A stretch of DNA of 64,000 nt from Paenibacillus mucilaginosus 3016 (GCF_000250655.1 NC_016935.1:1692001-1756000), one strand, 5' to 3'. Numbered from the stretch's first letter, positions 1-9,707 are shown. Notes: generated from the sequence alone by a model not told the origin. A program made the numbers and translations.

Positions 1-2
1 CG

Positions 3-1460
3 GGGGAATCGTTCCTTGATCGTATGATCGCGCTCGTTGAAGGCGCCAAAAGGCAGAAAACTCCCAACGAAATTGCGCTTAGTACCGTTTTGACAAGCTT
101 GACCTTAATCTTTTTCATTGTTGTCGTGACGCTTCCATTCTTCGGGAACTACTTGAACGTCAATTTGGAAATACCGATGCTGATCGCGCTTCTCGTCTGT
201 TTGATTCCGACGACAATTGGCGGTCTGCTGTCGGCGATTGGTATTGCCGGCATGGACCGCGTAACACAGTTCAATGTGCTTGCGATGTCCGGAAAAGCGG
301 TAGAGGCAGCAGGGGATATCAATACGATTATTCTCGATAAGACGGGCACAATCACGTTCGGCAATCGGATGGCGAGCGAATTCATTCCCGTCGGGGGACA
401 TCAGGAGAAGGAAACGGCTGCGTGGGCGGCAATCAGCTCGCTTCAGGACGAGACGCCCGAGGGGCGTTCCGTACTAGAACTGATGAAGAAGCAAGGGTTC
501 ACACATGACGCCGCTGTAGGAGACGGGGCCGAATTTCTCGAATTCAAGGCTGAAACCCGGATGAGCGGCATGGATCTGAAGGATGGCCGCAAGGTGCGCA
601 AAGGCGCCGTCGATGCCGTCAAAAAGTGGATTGTTGCCCAAGGCGGTAAAATCCCGAAGGACCTTGATCCAAGCAGCGACCGAATTGCCAAAGCCGGCGG
701 CACGCCGCTTGCCGTGGCCGTCGATCAAGAGATTTTTGGCCTGATCTACTTGAAGGATACCGTCAAACCGGGCATGAAGGAACGTTTTGAACAAATGCGC
801 CGGATGGGGATTAAAACGATCATGTGTACGGGTGATAACCCGTTGACGGCAGCAACAATCGCGATCGAGGCCGGCGTAGATGATTTTATCGCCGAGAGCA
901 AGCCGGAAGATAAGATTGCAGTCATTCGCAAAGAGCAGGCGGAAGGCAAGCTAGTTGCGATGACGGGCGATGGTACCAATGACGCGCCTGCGTTGGCGCA
1001 GGCCGATGTAGGCATAGCGATGAACAGCGGAACGGTAGCTGCCAAAGAAGCGGCTAATATGGTCGATCTGGACTCGGACCCATCTAAAATCATTGAAGTC
1101 GTGGCGATTGGCAAACAGCTGCTGATGACGCGCGGCGCATTGACGACATTCAGTATTGCGAACGATATCGCTAAATATTTTGCGATCATCCCTGCAATGT
1201 TCATGCTGGCCATCCCGCAGATGGACGCCTTGAATATTATGCGGCTAGGTTCGCCGAATTCCGCGATCTTGTCAGCTTTGATCTTCAATGCTGTCATCAT
1301 TCCCTTGTTAATTCCGCTGGCGATGAAAGGGGTAGCGTATAAGCCCATGTCTTCGTCCGCGCTGCTGCAGCGCAATCTGTTCTTTTACGGTTTGGGCGGC
1401 GTAATCGTGCCGTTCCTAGGCATTAAATTGATCGATCTTGTCGTTCATCTGTGGGTATAA
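3..1460 (+). CDS. kdpB: Potassium-transporting ATPase subunit B (5' partial)
   Basis: This is the catalytic P-type ATPase subunit of the KdpFABC potassium pump in the membrane. The frame is open from the left edge (GESFLDRM precedes the first ATG at 24), so the N-terminal part lies outside the window. Visible hallmarks are the phosphorylation motif DKTGTIT with its acceptor Asp, the TGDNPLTAA motif and the hinge motif [16 protein letters not shown]. Three or more hydrophobic segments follow near the C-terminus. The stop lies 19 bases before kdpC, so the two are cotranscribed. Family identity is certain from the motifs and from the kdpC, kdpD and kdpE neighbours. Confidence 0.98.
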   Translation, partial: GESFLDRMIALVEGAKRQKTPNEIALSTVLTSLTLIFFIVVVTLPFFGNYLNVNLEIPMLIALLVCLIPTTIGGLLSAIGIAGMDRVTQFNVLAMSGKAVEAAGDINTIILDKTGTITFGNRMASEFIPVGGHQEKETAAWAAISSLQDETPEGRSVLELMKKQGFTHDAAVGDGAEFLEFKAETRMSGMDLKDGRKVRKGAVDAVKKWIVAQGGKIPKDLDPSSDRIAKAGGTPLAVAVDQEIFGLIYLKDTVKPGMKERFEQMRRMGIKTIMCTGDNPLTAATIAIEAGVDDFIAESKPEDKIAVIRKEQAEGKLVAMTGDGTNDAPALAQADVGIAMNSGTVAAKEAANMVDLDSDPSKIIEVVAIGKQLLMTRGALTTFSIANDIAKYFAIIPAMFMLAIPQMDALNIMRLGSPNSAILSALIFNAVIIPLLIPLAMKGVAYKPMSSSALLQRNLFFYGLGGVIVPFLGIKLIDLVVHLWV

Positions 1461-1479
1461 CGGGAAAGGAAGGAAACCA

Positions 1480-2049
1480 ATGAAATTGATTGTGAGCAGT
1501 ATTCGATTAAGTCTCGTGCTTATGGTGGTATGCGGACTTCTTTATAATCTTGTCGTGACGGGCATTGCGCAAGCGGTTATGCCCCATCAGGCAGACGGAA
1601 GCTTGGTCTACGATGAAAACCAGAACGTTATCGGGTCGGAATTGATTGGACAACACTTTGTCGATCCGAAATATTTCCAGAGCCGCGTATCTTCCATTGG
1701 ATATAATGGAGCTGGCTCAGGGAGCGGCAACTATGCCCCGTCCCATCCAGATCTGCTAGCGCGTGTTCAGAAGTCGCTCGAGTCGTGGAAGAAAGAAAAT
1801 CCCGATGTGCCGGTTAGCCGTCTGCCGATCGATCTGATCACAAACTCGGGTTCCGGGCTGGATCCTCACATCAGTCCTGAAGCGGCCGAGGCGCAAATCC
1901 CGAGAATAAGCAAGCTGACGGGAATTTCTGCAGAGAAGCTCCAGGAATTGGTGAAGGACCATACAGCTGCAAGAGAGCTAGGATTCCTTGGCGAGCCGGT
2001 GGTCCTTGTGCTGCAGTTAAATCTGGCTTTGGCCGAGCTTACGAAATAA
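1480..2049 (+). CDS. kdpC: Potassium-transporting ATPase subunit C
   Basis: KdpC is the small single-span subunit that stabilises the KdpB-KdpA complex. The protein has 189 residues, the usual family length. One N-terminal membrane segment (about residues 9-30) is followed by an extracytoplasmic domain containing [20 protein letters not shown] and the conserved [14 protein letters not shown] stretch. An upstream in-frame ATG at 1438 overlaps kdpB; I chose 1480 because GGAAAGGAAGG lies just before it and [11 protein letters not shown] matches family N-termini. A hairpin follows the stop. Confidence 0.97.
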   Translation: MKLIVSSIRLSLVLMVVCGLLYNLVVTGIAQAVMPHQADGSLVYDENQNVIGSELIGQHFVDPKYFQSRVSSIGYNGAGSGSGNYAPSHPDLLARVQKSLESWKKENPDVPVSRLPIDLITNSGSGLDPHISPEAAEAQIPRISKLTGISAEKLQELVKDHTAARELGFLGEPVVLVLQLNLALAELTK

Positions 2050-2054
2050 ATACA

Positions 2055-2086
2055 ACCCCGCTAAAGTGTACGACTTTAGCGGGGTA
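2055..2086 (+). terminator. Hairpin after kdpC
   Basis: A 12-bp perfect stem (CCCCGCTAAAGT / ACTTTAGCGGGG) with a 5-base loop starts 7 bases after the kdpC stop. No clear T-run follows, so it may be a weak terminator or an mRNA-stabilising hairpin that lowers expression of the sensor genes downstream. Confidence 0.6.
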
Positions 2087-2134
2087 ATTGACTTTTTAGC
2101 AGGCAACGCTAAACCCGTATAACAGGAGGATTCC

Positions 2135-4453
2135 ATGGACGAATTCAGAAGGAAAACCCCTGAGGAAATCTTAAAGTCGATCTCTGAGCTGCAGCGAGGC
2201 CGGCTCAAGATTTATGTCGGCCCGTTCAGCGGCTCGGGCAAAACCTATCATATGCTGCAAGAGGGCAACAGTCTCAAACAACGGGGGATCGATGTCGTGA
2301 TTTGTGCGGTATCTACCATGCAGCGGAAAGAGACGATCGAGCAGATCGGGTGTTTGGAAAGGGTGCCGAGTATTCATTGGGTAAAGGACGGCGTAGAGAA
2401 GAAGGACCTGAACATAGAAGCGCTGCTCGCGCGCAACCCGGAAGTGGTTCTGGTCGATGGTCTTGCTCACCGTAATCGCATGGAGGCGAGGTTTAGAACG
2501 CGCCTCCAGGATATTCAGCATTTGTTAAAGCAAGGCATCAGTGTCATCACGACGGTCAATGTTTACGAGTTGGAAGGGTATACGGAACTGGCCCAGAGGC
2601 TGACCGGGATCGAAGTGGATGAAACAGTTCCAGCCGACACCTTGGAGCTGGCTGATGAAATTCGGCTTATCGACGTAACGCCGGAGTCCATACTCGCACG
2701 TCTCTCAGAAGGTGCAATGGAGGCCACCCACACCTCGCTTAGTAAAAGAGATAACCTCGGCAAACTTCGGGAACTCGCGCTGCGTCTCGTTGCCGAGGAT
2801 GTGAACGAATCGCTCGAAGAGCACCGGGAGGCGCTTGGATTAAACGGTCCCTCGGGGGCTTCAGAACGTATATTGGTGTCGACGCAATACCATTGGAATG
2901 GATCCATTTATATACGACGCGGTGAGCAAATTGCCAGACGGTTAAATGGGGATATGCTGGTCGTTACGTTCGTAGATCCGAAGAAACCGTTATCGAAGGA
3001 GCAAACCGCTTTCAAACGCTCGATCGTCAAGTTGACCGAGAAGCTGGAAGTCTCCTTCGACGAACTCCCCTTCGTGCGCCGCAGAGCGATGCCAAGACAG
3101 CTCGTGGACTATGCGATCGACAATAAAGTGACGCGGATCGTACTCGGTCACTCGAAGCAGACAACTTGGCAGGAATGGTGGAGAGGATCGGTGGTCAATA
3201 CGCTTATGAAGCTTGCTCGCCATGTGGATTTGTTTTATATGGCCGATTCAGCCGAGCAGAAAGGTGAGCGAATCCTACCTACTTCGATCACAAAGAAAGC
3301 AGACGCAAATATATACAAACGATTGAGCGGCTCCGAGGTGAAGGAGCGAATCATCCGCATCAAGCGAGGGACATTTAAGATCTATATCGGAGCTGCGCCG
3401 GGCGTAGGGAAAACGTACACGATGCTCAAGGAAGGGAACATTCTGCTTAAGAAAGGGATCGATGTGGTCATTGGACTGCTGGAGACGCATGGACGTAAAG
3501 AGACGTTCGAGCAGATTGGAGACCTGACTACGATACCAAGGCAAGTTAGCGATTACCGGGGAACCCGATTGGAAGAAATGAATATGGAAGCCATTATCCG
3601 CCTAAACCCCGAGGTTGTTCTTGTGGATGAGCTTGCGCATACCAACGTGCCCGGCAGTAAGAATAAGAAACGTTATGAAGATATTCTCGAAATTCTGGAA
3701 GCGGGTATTTCCGTTATTTCCACGATGAATGTGCAGCATGTCGAAAGCTTGAATGATGCGGTTGAGCAGCTGACAGGCGTAAGAGTAAGGGAAACCGTGC
3801 CGGACCGTATTCTCCGCTTGGCCGATGAAGTGCAATTAATCGATGTCGCCCCCAATGCCTTGCAACAGCGGCTGCGCGACGGGAAGATCTATGCGCGTAA
3901 TAAAGTAGAGCAAGCGTTGAATCATTTTTTCAAGACAGGCAATCTGATTGCGCTTCGTGAGCTTGCCCTGCGTGAGATTGCCGATGACGTGGATGAACGA
4001 CTTGAGGCATGGGAGCGGCGGGATTCCCTCAGAGGACCCTGGAGGCGTGAAGAGGTTATTTTCGTCTGTGTTACCTTGAGCCCGCGGGCGGAAAGCCTGA
4101 TCCGCAGAGGCTTCCGAATCGCCCATCGCTTGAAAGCCGATTGGGTTGTCCATTATATTGCCGTGAAAGCAGATTTGCCTGAAGAGCAGCAGAAACGGAT
4201 TATGGATCTTCGGGAGCTAACGCAGCGCCTCGGTGGAATATTCAACATGCAGGTTATGGAGAGACGCAGACAAGTAGCGGTTAAGCTTCTGGAGCAAGCG
4301 AATGTGAACAAAAGCACACAATTGATCATCGGACAATCCCAGATGAAGTTTTGGGAGCGGATGCTATATGGGAATACGGTCAAAACGATCCTTAAATACG
4401 GACGGCACATGGATGTGCTAGTCGTCTCAGGGTTCGTCCCGAAAGAAAGATGA
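2135..4453 (+). CDS. kdpD: KdpD-like sensor input protein with two tandem KdpD modules
   Basis: The 772-residue protein holds only the cytoplasmic input half of KdpD, present twice. Each half is a KdpD ATP-binding domain followed by a universal-stress-protein-like domain (USP at about 245-370 and 640-760). Copy 2 is canonical: Walker A GAAPGVGKT at 419-427 and DELAHTN from 498. Copy 1 keeps GKT (Walker A near 29-37) but has DGLAHRN at 108-114, losing the conserved acidic residue, and TMQRKE where copy 2 has THGRKE. There is no membrane or kinase domain; these are in the next gene. The start has AGGAGG 8 bases upstream. It probably reports K+, turgor or cyclic-di-AMP status to the neighbouring kinase. 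Confidence 0.9.
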   Translation: MDEFRRKTPEEILKSISELQRGRLKIYVGPFSGSGKTYHMLQEGNSLKQRGIDVVICAVSTMQRKETIEQIGCLERVPSIHWVKDGVEKKDLNIEALLARNPEVVLVDGLAHRNRMEARFRTRLQDIQHLLKQGISVITTVNVYELEGYTELAQRLTGIEVDETVPADTLELADEIRLIDVTPESILARLSEGAMEATHTSLSKRDNLGKLRELALRLVAEDVNESLEEHREALGLNGPSGASERILVSTQYHWNGSIYIRRGEQIARRLNGDMLVVTFVDPKKPLSKEQTAFKRSIVKLTEKLEVSFDELPFVRRRAMPRQLVDYAIDNKVTRIVLGHSKQTTWQEWWRGSVVNTLMKLARHVDLFYMADSAEQKGERILPTSITKKADANIYKRLSGSEVKERIIRIKRGTFKIYIGAAPGVGKTYTMLKEGNILLKKGIDVVIGLLETHGRKETFEQIGDLTTIPRQVSDYRGTRLEEMNMEAIIRLNPEVVLVDELAHTNVPGSKNKKRYEDILEILEAGISVISTMNVQHVESLNDAVEQLTGVRVRETVPDRILRLADEVQLIDVAPNALQQRLRDGKIYARNKVEQALNHFFKTGNLIALRELALREIADDVDERLEAWERRDSLRGPWRREEVIFVCVTLSPRAESLIRRGFRIAHRLKADWVVHYIAVKADLPEEQQKRIMDLRELTQRLGGIFNMQVMERRRQVAVKLLEQANVNKSTQLIIGQSQMKFWERMLYGNTVKTILKYGRHMDVLVVSGFVPKER

Positions 4454-4530
4454 CCGTTGCTTGCCTTCTCCATCCAGTCTGTCATACTGAATATAAGCAG
4501 CAAGCAATCCTTCGTAGGATGTGATTTTAC

Positions 4531-6060
4531 ATGATACAACAACGCTCTTATCTATGGGTTACCTTATCGATTATCCTACTAACCTTTGTGCTGAATATGC
4601 TCGGACCGGCATTCGATTTGGTCAATATCGCGCTTGTTTATTTGCTGCCGGTGTTAATTAGTGCGGTCTATGGAGGAAAAGGAGCTTCGTTTTATGCGGC
4701 GGTTCTGGGCGTGCTGGCCTTTGACTTTTTCTTTGTCCCACCGCAGCTGAGCTTCTCCGTATCAGATCTTCGCTATGTGGTTTCCTTTGGCATATTCCTG
4801 TTTGTAGCCTCGTTAACGGGGGGGCTCGCCGCCAAGCTGAAAAATCAACTGCACTATTCGAAGCAGCGGGAGGCCTACACCGCATCGTTGTATGCATTAA
4901 GCAAAGAAATGAATGCGATCGCCGATTTTCAAGCCTTGCTTCAACATATCACCTTAAAGGTGTCGCATACCGTACAATCCGAGTCGGTGATCTATTTACC
5001 GAATGAAAGGGATGAATTGGAGCCCGCTTCTTATTCAATGCCAGTGCCCGCATGGGCGCAAAGCGAAGCGGAAATGGTGATTGCCAAATGGGTTTACCAG
5101 CATGGCGAGCATGCGGGCAAGGGAGCCGGGACATTGCGAGAAGCCTCGGGGCGCTATATCCCGCTGAAGATCGAAGAGAAAATTTACGGCGTCTTGAGCG
5201 TTAATCTGGGAAGCTCGGCTCCTTCATCGGATATGTTAAAATTGCTGGAAGCGTTAGGCGAGATCGCCGCTAGTGCGATTGCGCGCGTCAAACTAAGCGA
5301 AGAAGCAAAGCTTGCGCACTTGACAGCGGAGTCGGAGAGACTTCGAACGGCTATACTGGATTCTGTTTCCCATGAACTACGGACGCCGCTCGCAACGGTC
5401 ATTGGCTCTGCGACGGCGTTAATTGAAGGGGAGGGTATGTTCTCCCCGCAAGACAGAATGGAGCTGCTCGTAACGATTCGTGACGGATCGTTGCGGATGA
5501 ATCGTCTAGTGTCCAACCTGCTCGGTATGGTGCAGCTCGAGAGCGGCATGCTCCGTCTGCGCAAAAGATGGTGCGATGTAGAGGATATCATCGGCGTCGC
5601 GCTCAAGCAGGTGAAGGATTTTCAACAGCATCGCAAAATACGCGTACAATTCTTGAAGCAGGTTCCGCTGATCTTAGGTGACGAGGTACTGCTCGAGCAG
5701 GTATTGGTGAATATCATTAGCAATGCGATTAAATATTCACCTGATGGCAGTGAAATTAACATTATGGTCAATAAAGAGGAGGACGCGGTCTTCTTCTCCG
5801 TATCTGATCAAGGGATTGGTATAGAAGTATCGGAGCGGGAACGTATATTCGATAAATTTTATCGCGCAGACAAGTCGAAGCATATAACCGGAACTGGCTT
5901 GGGACTTGCCATTTGCAAAGGAATTGTCGAACTGCATGGAGGAACAATCTCGGCTAAACCGAACGGGGAAAAAGGGTTGTCAATCGTGATCAGTTTGCCA
6001 ATTAGTGATGAGGATAAGATATTTTTTATACATGAAGAGGGGGAACAGGCGCCAGTATGA
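4531..6060 (+). CDS. kdpD: KdpD C-terminal half: membrane sensor histidine kinase
   Basis: The 509-residue protein corresponds to the output half of KdpD. In order it has a DUF4118 block of about four membrane helices (residues 8-105), a GAF-like region (130-250), a HisKA domain with phosphoacceptor His281 in SVSHELRTPLA, and an HATPase domain with N box NIISNAIKYSPD, G1 DQGIGI and G2 GTGLGLAIC. It lacks the N-terminal KdpD/USP domains, supplied by the separate upstream gene. The stop overlaps kdpE by four bases (ATGA), implying translational coupling. It phosphorylates KdpE to control kdp transcription. Confidence 0.93.
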   Translation: MIQQRSYLWVTLSIILLTFVLNMLGPAFDLVNIALVYLLPVLISAVYGGKGASFYAAVLGVLAFDFFFVPPQLSFSVSDLRYVVSFGIFLFVASLTGGLAAKLKNQLHYSKQREAYTASLYALSKEMNAIADFQALLQHITLKVSHTVQSESVIYLPNERDELEPASYSMPVPAWAQSEAEMVIAKWVYQHGEHAGKGAGTLREASGRYIPLKIEEKIYGVLSVNLGSSAPSSDMLKLLEALGEIAASAIARVKLSEEAKLAHLTAESERLRTAILDSVSHELRTPLATVIGSATALIEGEGMFSPQDRMELLVTIRDGSLRMNRLVSNLLGMVQLESGMLRLRKRWCDVEDIIGVALKQVKDFQQHRKIRVQFLKQVPLILGDEVLLEQVLVNIISNAIKYSPDGSEINIMVNKEEDAVFFSVSDQGIGIEVSERERIFDKFYRADKSKHITGTGLGLAICKGIVELHGGTISAKPNGEKGLSIVISLPISDEDKIFFIHEEGEQAPV

Positions 6061-6758
6061 CGACCACAGAGAAAGGGACGAGGATTCTTATCATCGATGA
6101 CGAGCCCCAAATTCGAAAGCTGCTTAAAGTGACGCTGCAAGCACACAACTATCAGGTTGAAGGGTCGGAGACCGGCGAAGATGGGATCATTAAGGCCTCC
6201 GGAGCGCCTCCCGATTTGATCCTGCTGGACTTGGGGCTTCCCGGGTTGTCTGGCATGGAGGTTCTAAACCGGATACGGGAATGGTCGAGTGTACCTGTTA
6301 TTGTACTTACGGCCAAGGATCGGGAAGAAGATAAAATTGCAGCGTTGGATGGAGGCGCGGATGATTATGTCACGAAGCCGTTCAGCATGGGTGAACTGGT
6401 TGCACGGATACGTGTTGCGCTTCGCCATGCAGCAAAAACGGTTCATGAACCCGTCTTGAAGTTTAACGAGCTGATCATAGACTTATCGCAAAGGAACGTT
6501 GTACTTGGAGGTGAGCGGGTCAAGCTGACACCTACGGAATACGATCTGCTCAAAATATTAGCGACTAACGCCGACAAGGTTATCACGCAGCGGCAGCTGC
6601 TGCAGCAAGTTTGGGGCGGGCACCACAGTGAATCCGAAAGTCACTACCTAAGGGTATATATTAGCCATTTAAGGAAGAAACTCGAGGAGGACCCAACTCG
6701 GCCAAAGATGATTGTGACGGAATCCGGGATTGGATATCGATTTGTTACACCTGAGTGA
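6057..6758 (+). CDS. kdpE: KdpE response regulator
   Basis: The 233-residue OmpR/PhoB-type regulator has a receiver domain with acidic pocket DDE (14-16), phosphoacceptor Asp58 in ILLDLGLPG, and conserved switch residues in VLTAKD and VTKPF. A C-terminal winged helix follows (KLTPTEYDLL, then ESHYLRVYISHLRKKLE). The start overlaps the kinase stop. It is the partner of the split KdpD and should activate the kdp structural genes. A terminator follows about 200 bases downstream. Confidence 0.95.
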   Translation: MTTTEKGTRILIIDDEPQIRKLLKVTLQAHNYQVEGSETGEDGIIKASGAPPDLILLDLGLPGLSGMEVLNRIREWSSVPVIVLTAKDREEDKIAALDGGADDYVTKPFSMGELVARIRVALRHAAKTVHEPVLKFNELIIDLSQRNVVLGGERVKLTPTEYDLLKILATNADKVITQRQLLQQVWGGHHSESESHYLRVYISHLRKKLEEDPTRPKMIVTESGIGYRFVTPE

Positions 6759-6954
6759 CAGATAATATTACCAAGGGTCCAGGATTCATCTCGAGGAAAG
6801 ACATTGATGCATTTTTTACGGCAAGATCCGCGACATGCGTAACCGGGCTCGTCACTCGGGACAGCCCTTTGGTCTGTCCCGGGGCAGATCATTATTGCGT
6901 GTATGATCCAAGTTGGCGGACTAGGATTCATGACCATGTCTACTCTATTCATTT

Positions 6955-6980
6955 GGTCGCGGTAATCGCGGCCTTTTTGA
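6955..6980 (+). terminator. Rho-independent terminator of the kdp regulatory operon
   Basis: GGTCGCG and CGCGGCC form a 7-bp stem (one G-U pair) around a 5-base loop, followed by TTTTTGATTT. The stretch 6759-7102 otherwise has no convincing gene. An 8-bp hairpin (CGGGACAG / CTGTCCCG) lies at 6857-6881. Confidence 0.75.
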
Positions 6981-7108
6981 TTTATGGGATAAAGAAGTGC
7001 CGGACAAGTTGAGAAACAAACGCTTTGACAAACCAGCTACTGCGTGATACTATGTAGAAGTAGTAAGTAACACTGCATACCAGTCTTACAGAATAGCGAA
7101 GGGTGATT

Positions 7109-7438
7109 GTGCTGGAAAACTTAACGGAAATGCTCAAAGGCGTGCTTGAGGGCTGCGTACTCGAAATTATAAGCCGCAAAGAAACCTACGGCTACGAAAT
7201 TACGCGGCGGCTGAACGCCCTCGGCTTCACTGATGTTGTGGAGGGAACGGTGTACACCATCCTGATTCGGCTTGAAAAAAGCAAGTTGGTAGAAGTAACC
7301 AAAAAGCCCTCCGACATGGGGCCGCCGCGAAAGTTTTTCGCGCTCAACGACGCGGGGCGTGAGGAGCTGCAAAGGTTCTGGGGAAAATGGGAGTTCGTAT
7401 CATCCAAAATGAACGAGTTAAAGGAGATGAAATCATGA
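7109..7438 (+). CDS. PadR family transcriptional regulator
   Basis: A winged-helix repressor of about 109 residues. Typical PadR features are LEIISRKETYGYEI, the wing region EGTVYTILIRLEKSKLV, and RKFFALNDAGREEL. The frame could begin at GTG 7103, but GAAGGG at 7097-7102 fits GTG 7109 (MLENLTEML) better. The stop overlaps the next gene (ATGA at 7435), so it is the first gene of a five-gene operon ending in an ABC exporter. PadR proteins usually repress such efflux operons and are released by the exported drug or a similar ligand. Confidence 0.9.
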   Translation: MLENLTEMLKGVLEGCVLEIISRKETYGYEITRRLNALGFTDVVEGTVYTILIRLEKSKLVEVTKKPSDMGPPRKFFALNDAGREELQRFWGKWEFVSSKMNELKEMKS

Positions 7439-7758
7439 ATTTTTGGGAAAAAATCACCGGCAGCGACATGACGAAAGAAATGAAAACTTTTGAATCGCGA
7501 GCCAAAAAGCTCCCGGCTGATTATCAAACGGCATGGAAACAAATTAATGCCAACCTTTGGCCGCACTCCGATTTCACCGGTCGAAACCTCATGCCAATTC
7601 TTGATGGCGTGCTCGGTCTTCTCGAAGAAACGGCGGCTGACGGTCAGCGAGTCCAAGAGGTTTTGGGCGACGATATCAAAGGCTTCTGTTCGGCGCTGGC
7701 CGGCGAAGAAGGGGCAAAGGTCTTATCGCGACAAGTGGCGCGAGCAGCTCAACAATAA
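7435..7758 (+). CDS. DUF1048 family protein, copy 1
   Basis: A soluble 107-residue protein beginning MNFWEKITGSDMTKEM. It matches the DUF1048 family, which often sits between PadR regulators and ABC exporters in Firmicutes. Its function is unknown. KLPADYQTAWKQI here and ALPQDYQIVYKEIQKY in the next gene show the two are paralogues, as does the shared end FCSALAGEEG / FCDDLIKDS. The start overlaps the padR stop. A longer in-frame start inside padR exists but is not needed. Confidence 0.85.
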   Translation: MNFWEKITGSDMTKEMKTFESRAKKLPADYQTAWKQINANLWPHSDFTGRNLMPILDGVLGLLEETAADGQRVQEVLGDDIKGFCSALAGEEGAKVLSRQVARAAQQ

Positions 7759-7796
7759 TATTGCAAAAAAAATAGGTAAAAAATAGGAGGGGAATT

Positions 7797-8120
7797 ATGA
7801 AAATACACGATATCATCCAAGGCAAAAAAGAGTGGCGAGCGCATGTGGCGCGTGTCAAAGCGCTTCCGCAAGATTATCAGATCGTTTATAAAGAAATTCA
7901 AAAATATTTCTTTAAGGTCGGCCCTGTCGAGCTAACCGAAGGGACGGGTTTGCTCTCGGGAATCGTCGATCTTTTTGAAGAGGGAGCGGCCTCGGGGAAA
8001 GGCGTGCTCGAAGTGACGGGCAGAGACGTAGCGGCATTTTGCGACGATCTCATCAAAGATTCAAAAACTTACGCTGACATTTATCAACAATCTATTGATC
8101 AAAAGGGTAACAAGAAATGA
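7797..8120 (+). CDS. DUF1048 family protein, copy 2
   Basis: A second 107-residue DUF1048 protein, 38 bases after copy 1 and preceded by AGGAGGGG. Both copies share a mid-section (GTGLLSGIVDLFEEGAASGKG here, MPILDGVLGLLEETAADGQR in copy 1) and an acidic C-terminal helix, so this is a tandem duplication that has diverged. It is all-helical with no membrane segment or signal peptide. It is cotranscribed with the exporter and may act with PadR or the transporter, but no activity can be assigned. Confidence 0.85.
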   Translation: MKIHDIIQGKKEWRAHVARVKALPQDYQIVYKEIQKYFFKVGPVELTEGTGLLSGIVDLFEEGAASGKGVLEVTGRDVAAFCDDLIKDSKTYADIYQQSIDQKGNKK

Positions 8121-8159
8121 AATAGGCCGCGGATAAAAAATAATGGAGGGGATATCGGG

Positions 8160-8918
8160 ATGGGAAAAGCGATTGAAGTGAAAGGTCTGCAAAAGTCCTA
8201 CAAGAAACTTCATGTTCTAAAGGGCGTCGATTTTGAGGTAGAAAAGGGCAGCATTTTCGCCCTGCTCGGCTCCAACGGGGCCGGCAAGACAACGGTTGTC
8301 AAAATTCTCAGTACACTGCTCCAACCGGACAGCGGAACCGTCACCGTTAATGGATTTGATATTGCGTCAAAGCCAGACCCAGTACGACAGTCGATTAGTT
8401 TGACCGGGCAATTTGCCGCGGTTGACGAGATTTTGACCGGGCGGGAGAATCTTATTTTAATCGCCAAGCTACGGCACCTTAAAAATCCGCGGCAGGTTGC
8501 GGACGATATGCTTAAGCGCTTCGGCTTGACAGATGCCGCGAACCGAAAGGCATCTACTTATTCGGGGGGGATGCGCCGCAGGCTCGACATCGCCTTGAGC
8601 CTTGTGGGGAAACCGCAAATCATTTTCCTCGACGAGCCGACCACCGGGCTTGACCCCGAGGCACGCATCGAGGTTTGGAAAATTGTCAAGGAACTGGCGG
8701 ACGGCGGCACGACGGTATTCCTGACCACACAGTATTTGGAGGAAGCCGAGCAGCTTGCCGACCGAATTTCCATTCTGCACGAGGGCAGAATTATCGCCAG
8801 CGGCACGCTTGCGGAATTGAAAAAGCTGTTCCCGAAAACGCAGGTAGAGTATGTTGAAAAACAGCCGACATTAGAGGAAATATTCCTCGCCATCATCGGT
8901 AAAAAGGAGGCCATCTAA
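8160..8918 (+). CDS. ABC exporter ATP-binding protein (DrrA-like)
   Basis: A 252-residue ATPase with Walker A GSNGAGKTTVVK, signature YSGGMRRRLDIA, Walker B IIFLDEPTTGLDP and the switch His replaced in context TTQYLEEAEQLADRI, as is usual for DrrA-type drug and antibiotic exporters. It is slightly short compared with DrrA, which commonly has over 300 residues. It partners the permease that starts at its stop codon (8918). AGGGGATATCGGG precedes the ATG. Confidence 0.93.
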   Translation: MGKAIEVKGLQKSYKKLHVLKGVDFEVEKGSIFALLGSNGAGKTTVVKILSTLLQPDSGTVTVNGFDIASKPDPVRQSISLTGQFAAVDEILTGRENLILIAKLRHLKNPRQVADDMLKRFGLTDAANRKASTYSGGMRRRLDIALSLVGKPQIIFLDEPTTGLDPEARIEVWKIVKELADGGTTVFLTTQYLEEAEQLADRISILHEGRIIASGTLAELKKLFPKTQVEYVEKQPTLEEIFLAIIGKKEAI

Positions 8919-9688
8919 TGGAGGTGGCAAAAAACCATTTTTTCAGTGACTTGAGCGTCATGCTTGGACGTTCCATGCGCCATATTTTCCGCAGTATGGA
9001 CACCATCTTCACGGTCTGCATCACTCCGATTGCCATGATGCTGCTGTTCGTCTATGTGTTTGGCGGCGCAATCCAAACCGGTACGGATAACTATGTGAAC
9101 TACCTGTTGCCAGGCATACTGCTAATGGCTATTGCCAGCGGGGTGGCCTACGTGGCTTACCGCCTATTTTTGGATAAGCAACGGGGCATCATTGAGCGGT
9201 TCCACTCCATGCCGATTGCGCGTTCCACTGTGCTGTGGGGGCATGTGCTGACATCGGTGGTATCCAACGTCATTTCTGTTGTCGTCATCATTCTCGTAGC
9301 GCTCATTATGGGATTCCGTTCGTCGGCAGGGGTACTGTCTTGGCTTGCCGTAGCCGGTATACTCGTGTTGTTTACGCTGGCTTTGACTTGGGTCGCGGTC
9401 ATTGCCGGACTGTCAGCAAAAACAGTGGAAGGTGCAAGTGCCTTTTCCTATCCGTTGATCTTCCTGCCGTTTATCAGCTCAGCGTTCGTGCCGACCGAGA
9501 CGATGCCATTAGTCGTACGCGCCTTTGCCGAAAACCAGCCTGTGACGTCTATCGTAGAAACCATCCGTGCGTTACTGTCAAATTCACCGGTAGGCAATGA
9601 TATCTGGGTCGCTTTAGCGTGGTGCTTAGGGATAATCATCATCGCATATCTATTTGCGGTGCGCGCATACAAACGGAATGCAGCATAA
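8918..9688 (+). CDS. ABC-2 type permease (DrrB-like)
   Basis: A 256-residue membrane protein with about six hydrophobic segments and the ABC-2 family stretch KQRGIIERFHSMPIARSTVLWG, then a C-terminal ENQPVTSIVETIRALL typical of DrrB-like exporters. It overlaps the ATPase gene by one base and ends the operon. The transcript ran into a T-tract that is now the target duplication of the downstream IS, so the original terminator may have been disturbed. The substrate is unknown; drug or lipid export is inferred from the family. Confidence 0.92.
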   Translation: MEVAKNHFFSDLSVMLGRSMRHIFRSMDTIFTVCITPIAMMLLFVYVFGGAIQTGTDNYVNYLLPGILLMAIASGVAYVAYRLFLDKQRGIIERFHSMPIARSTVLWGHVLTSVVSNVISVVVIILVALIMGFRSSAGVLSWLAVAGILVLFTLALTWVAVIAGLSAKTVEGASAFSYPLIFLPFISSAFVPTETMPLVVRAFAENQPVTSIVETIRALLSNSPVGNDIWVALAWCLGIIIIAYLFAVRAYKRNAA

Positions 9689-9707
9689 CCAGGTGGCTGT
9701 TTTTTTT

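Noticed and set aside
6755..7012. 85-codon frame overlapping the end of kdpE
   Set aside because: The frame runs through the operon terminator, starts on GTG inside the kdpE end without a ribosome site, and shows no known domain.
7490..7786. 98-codon frame overlapping DUF1048 copy 1
   Set aside because: It lies in another frame of a well-supported gene and has no ribosome site.
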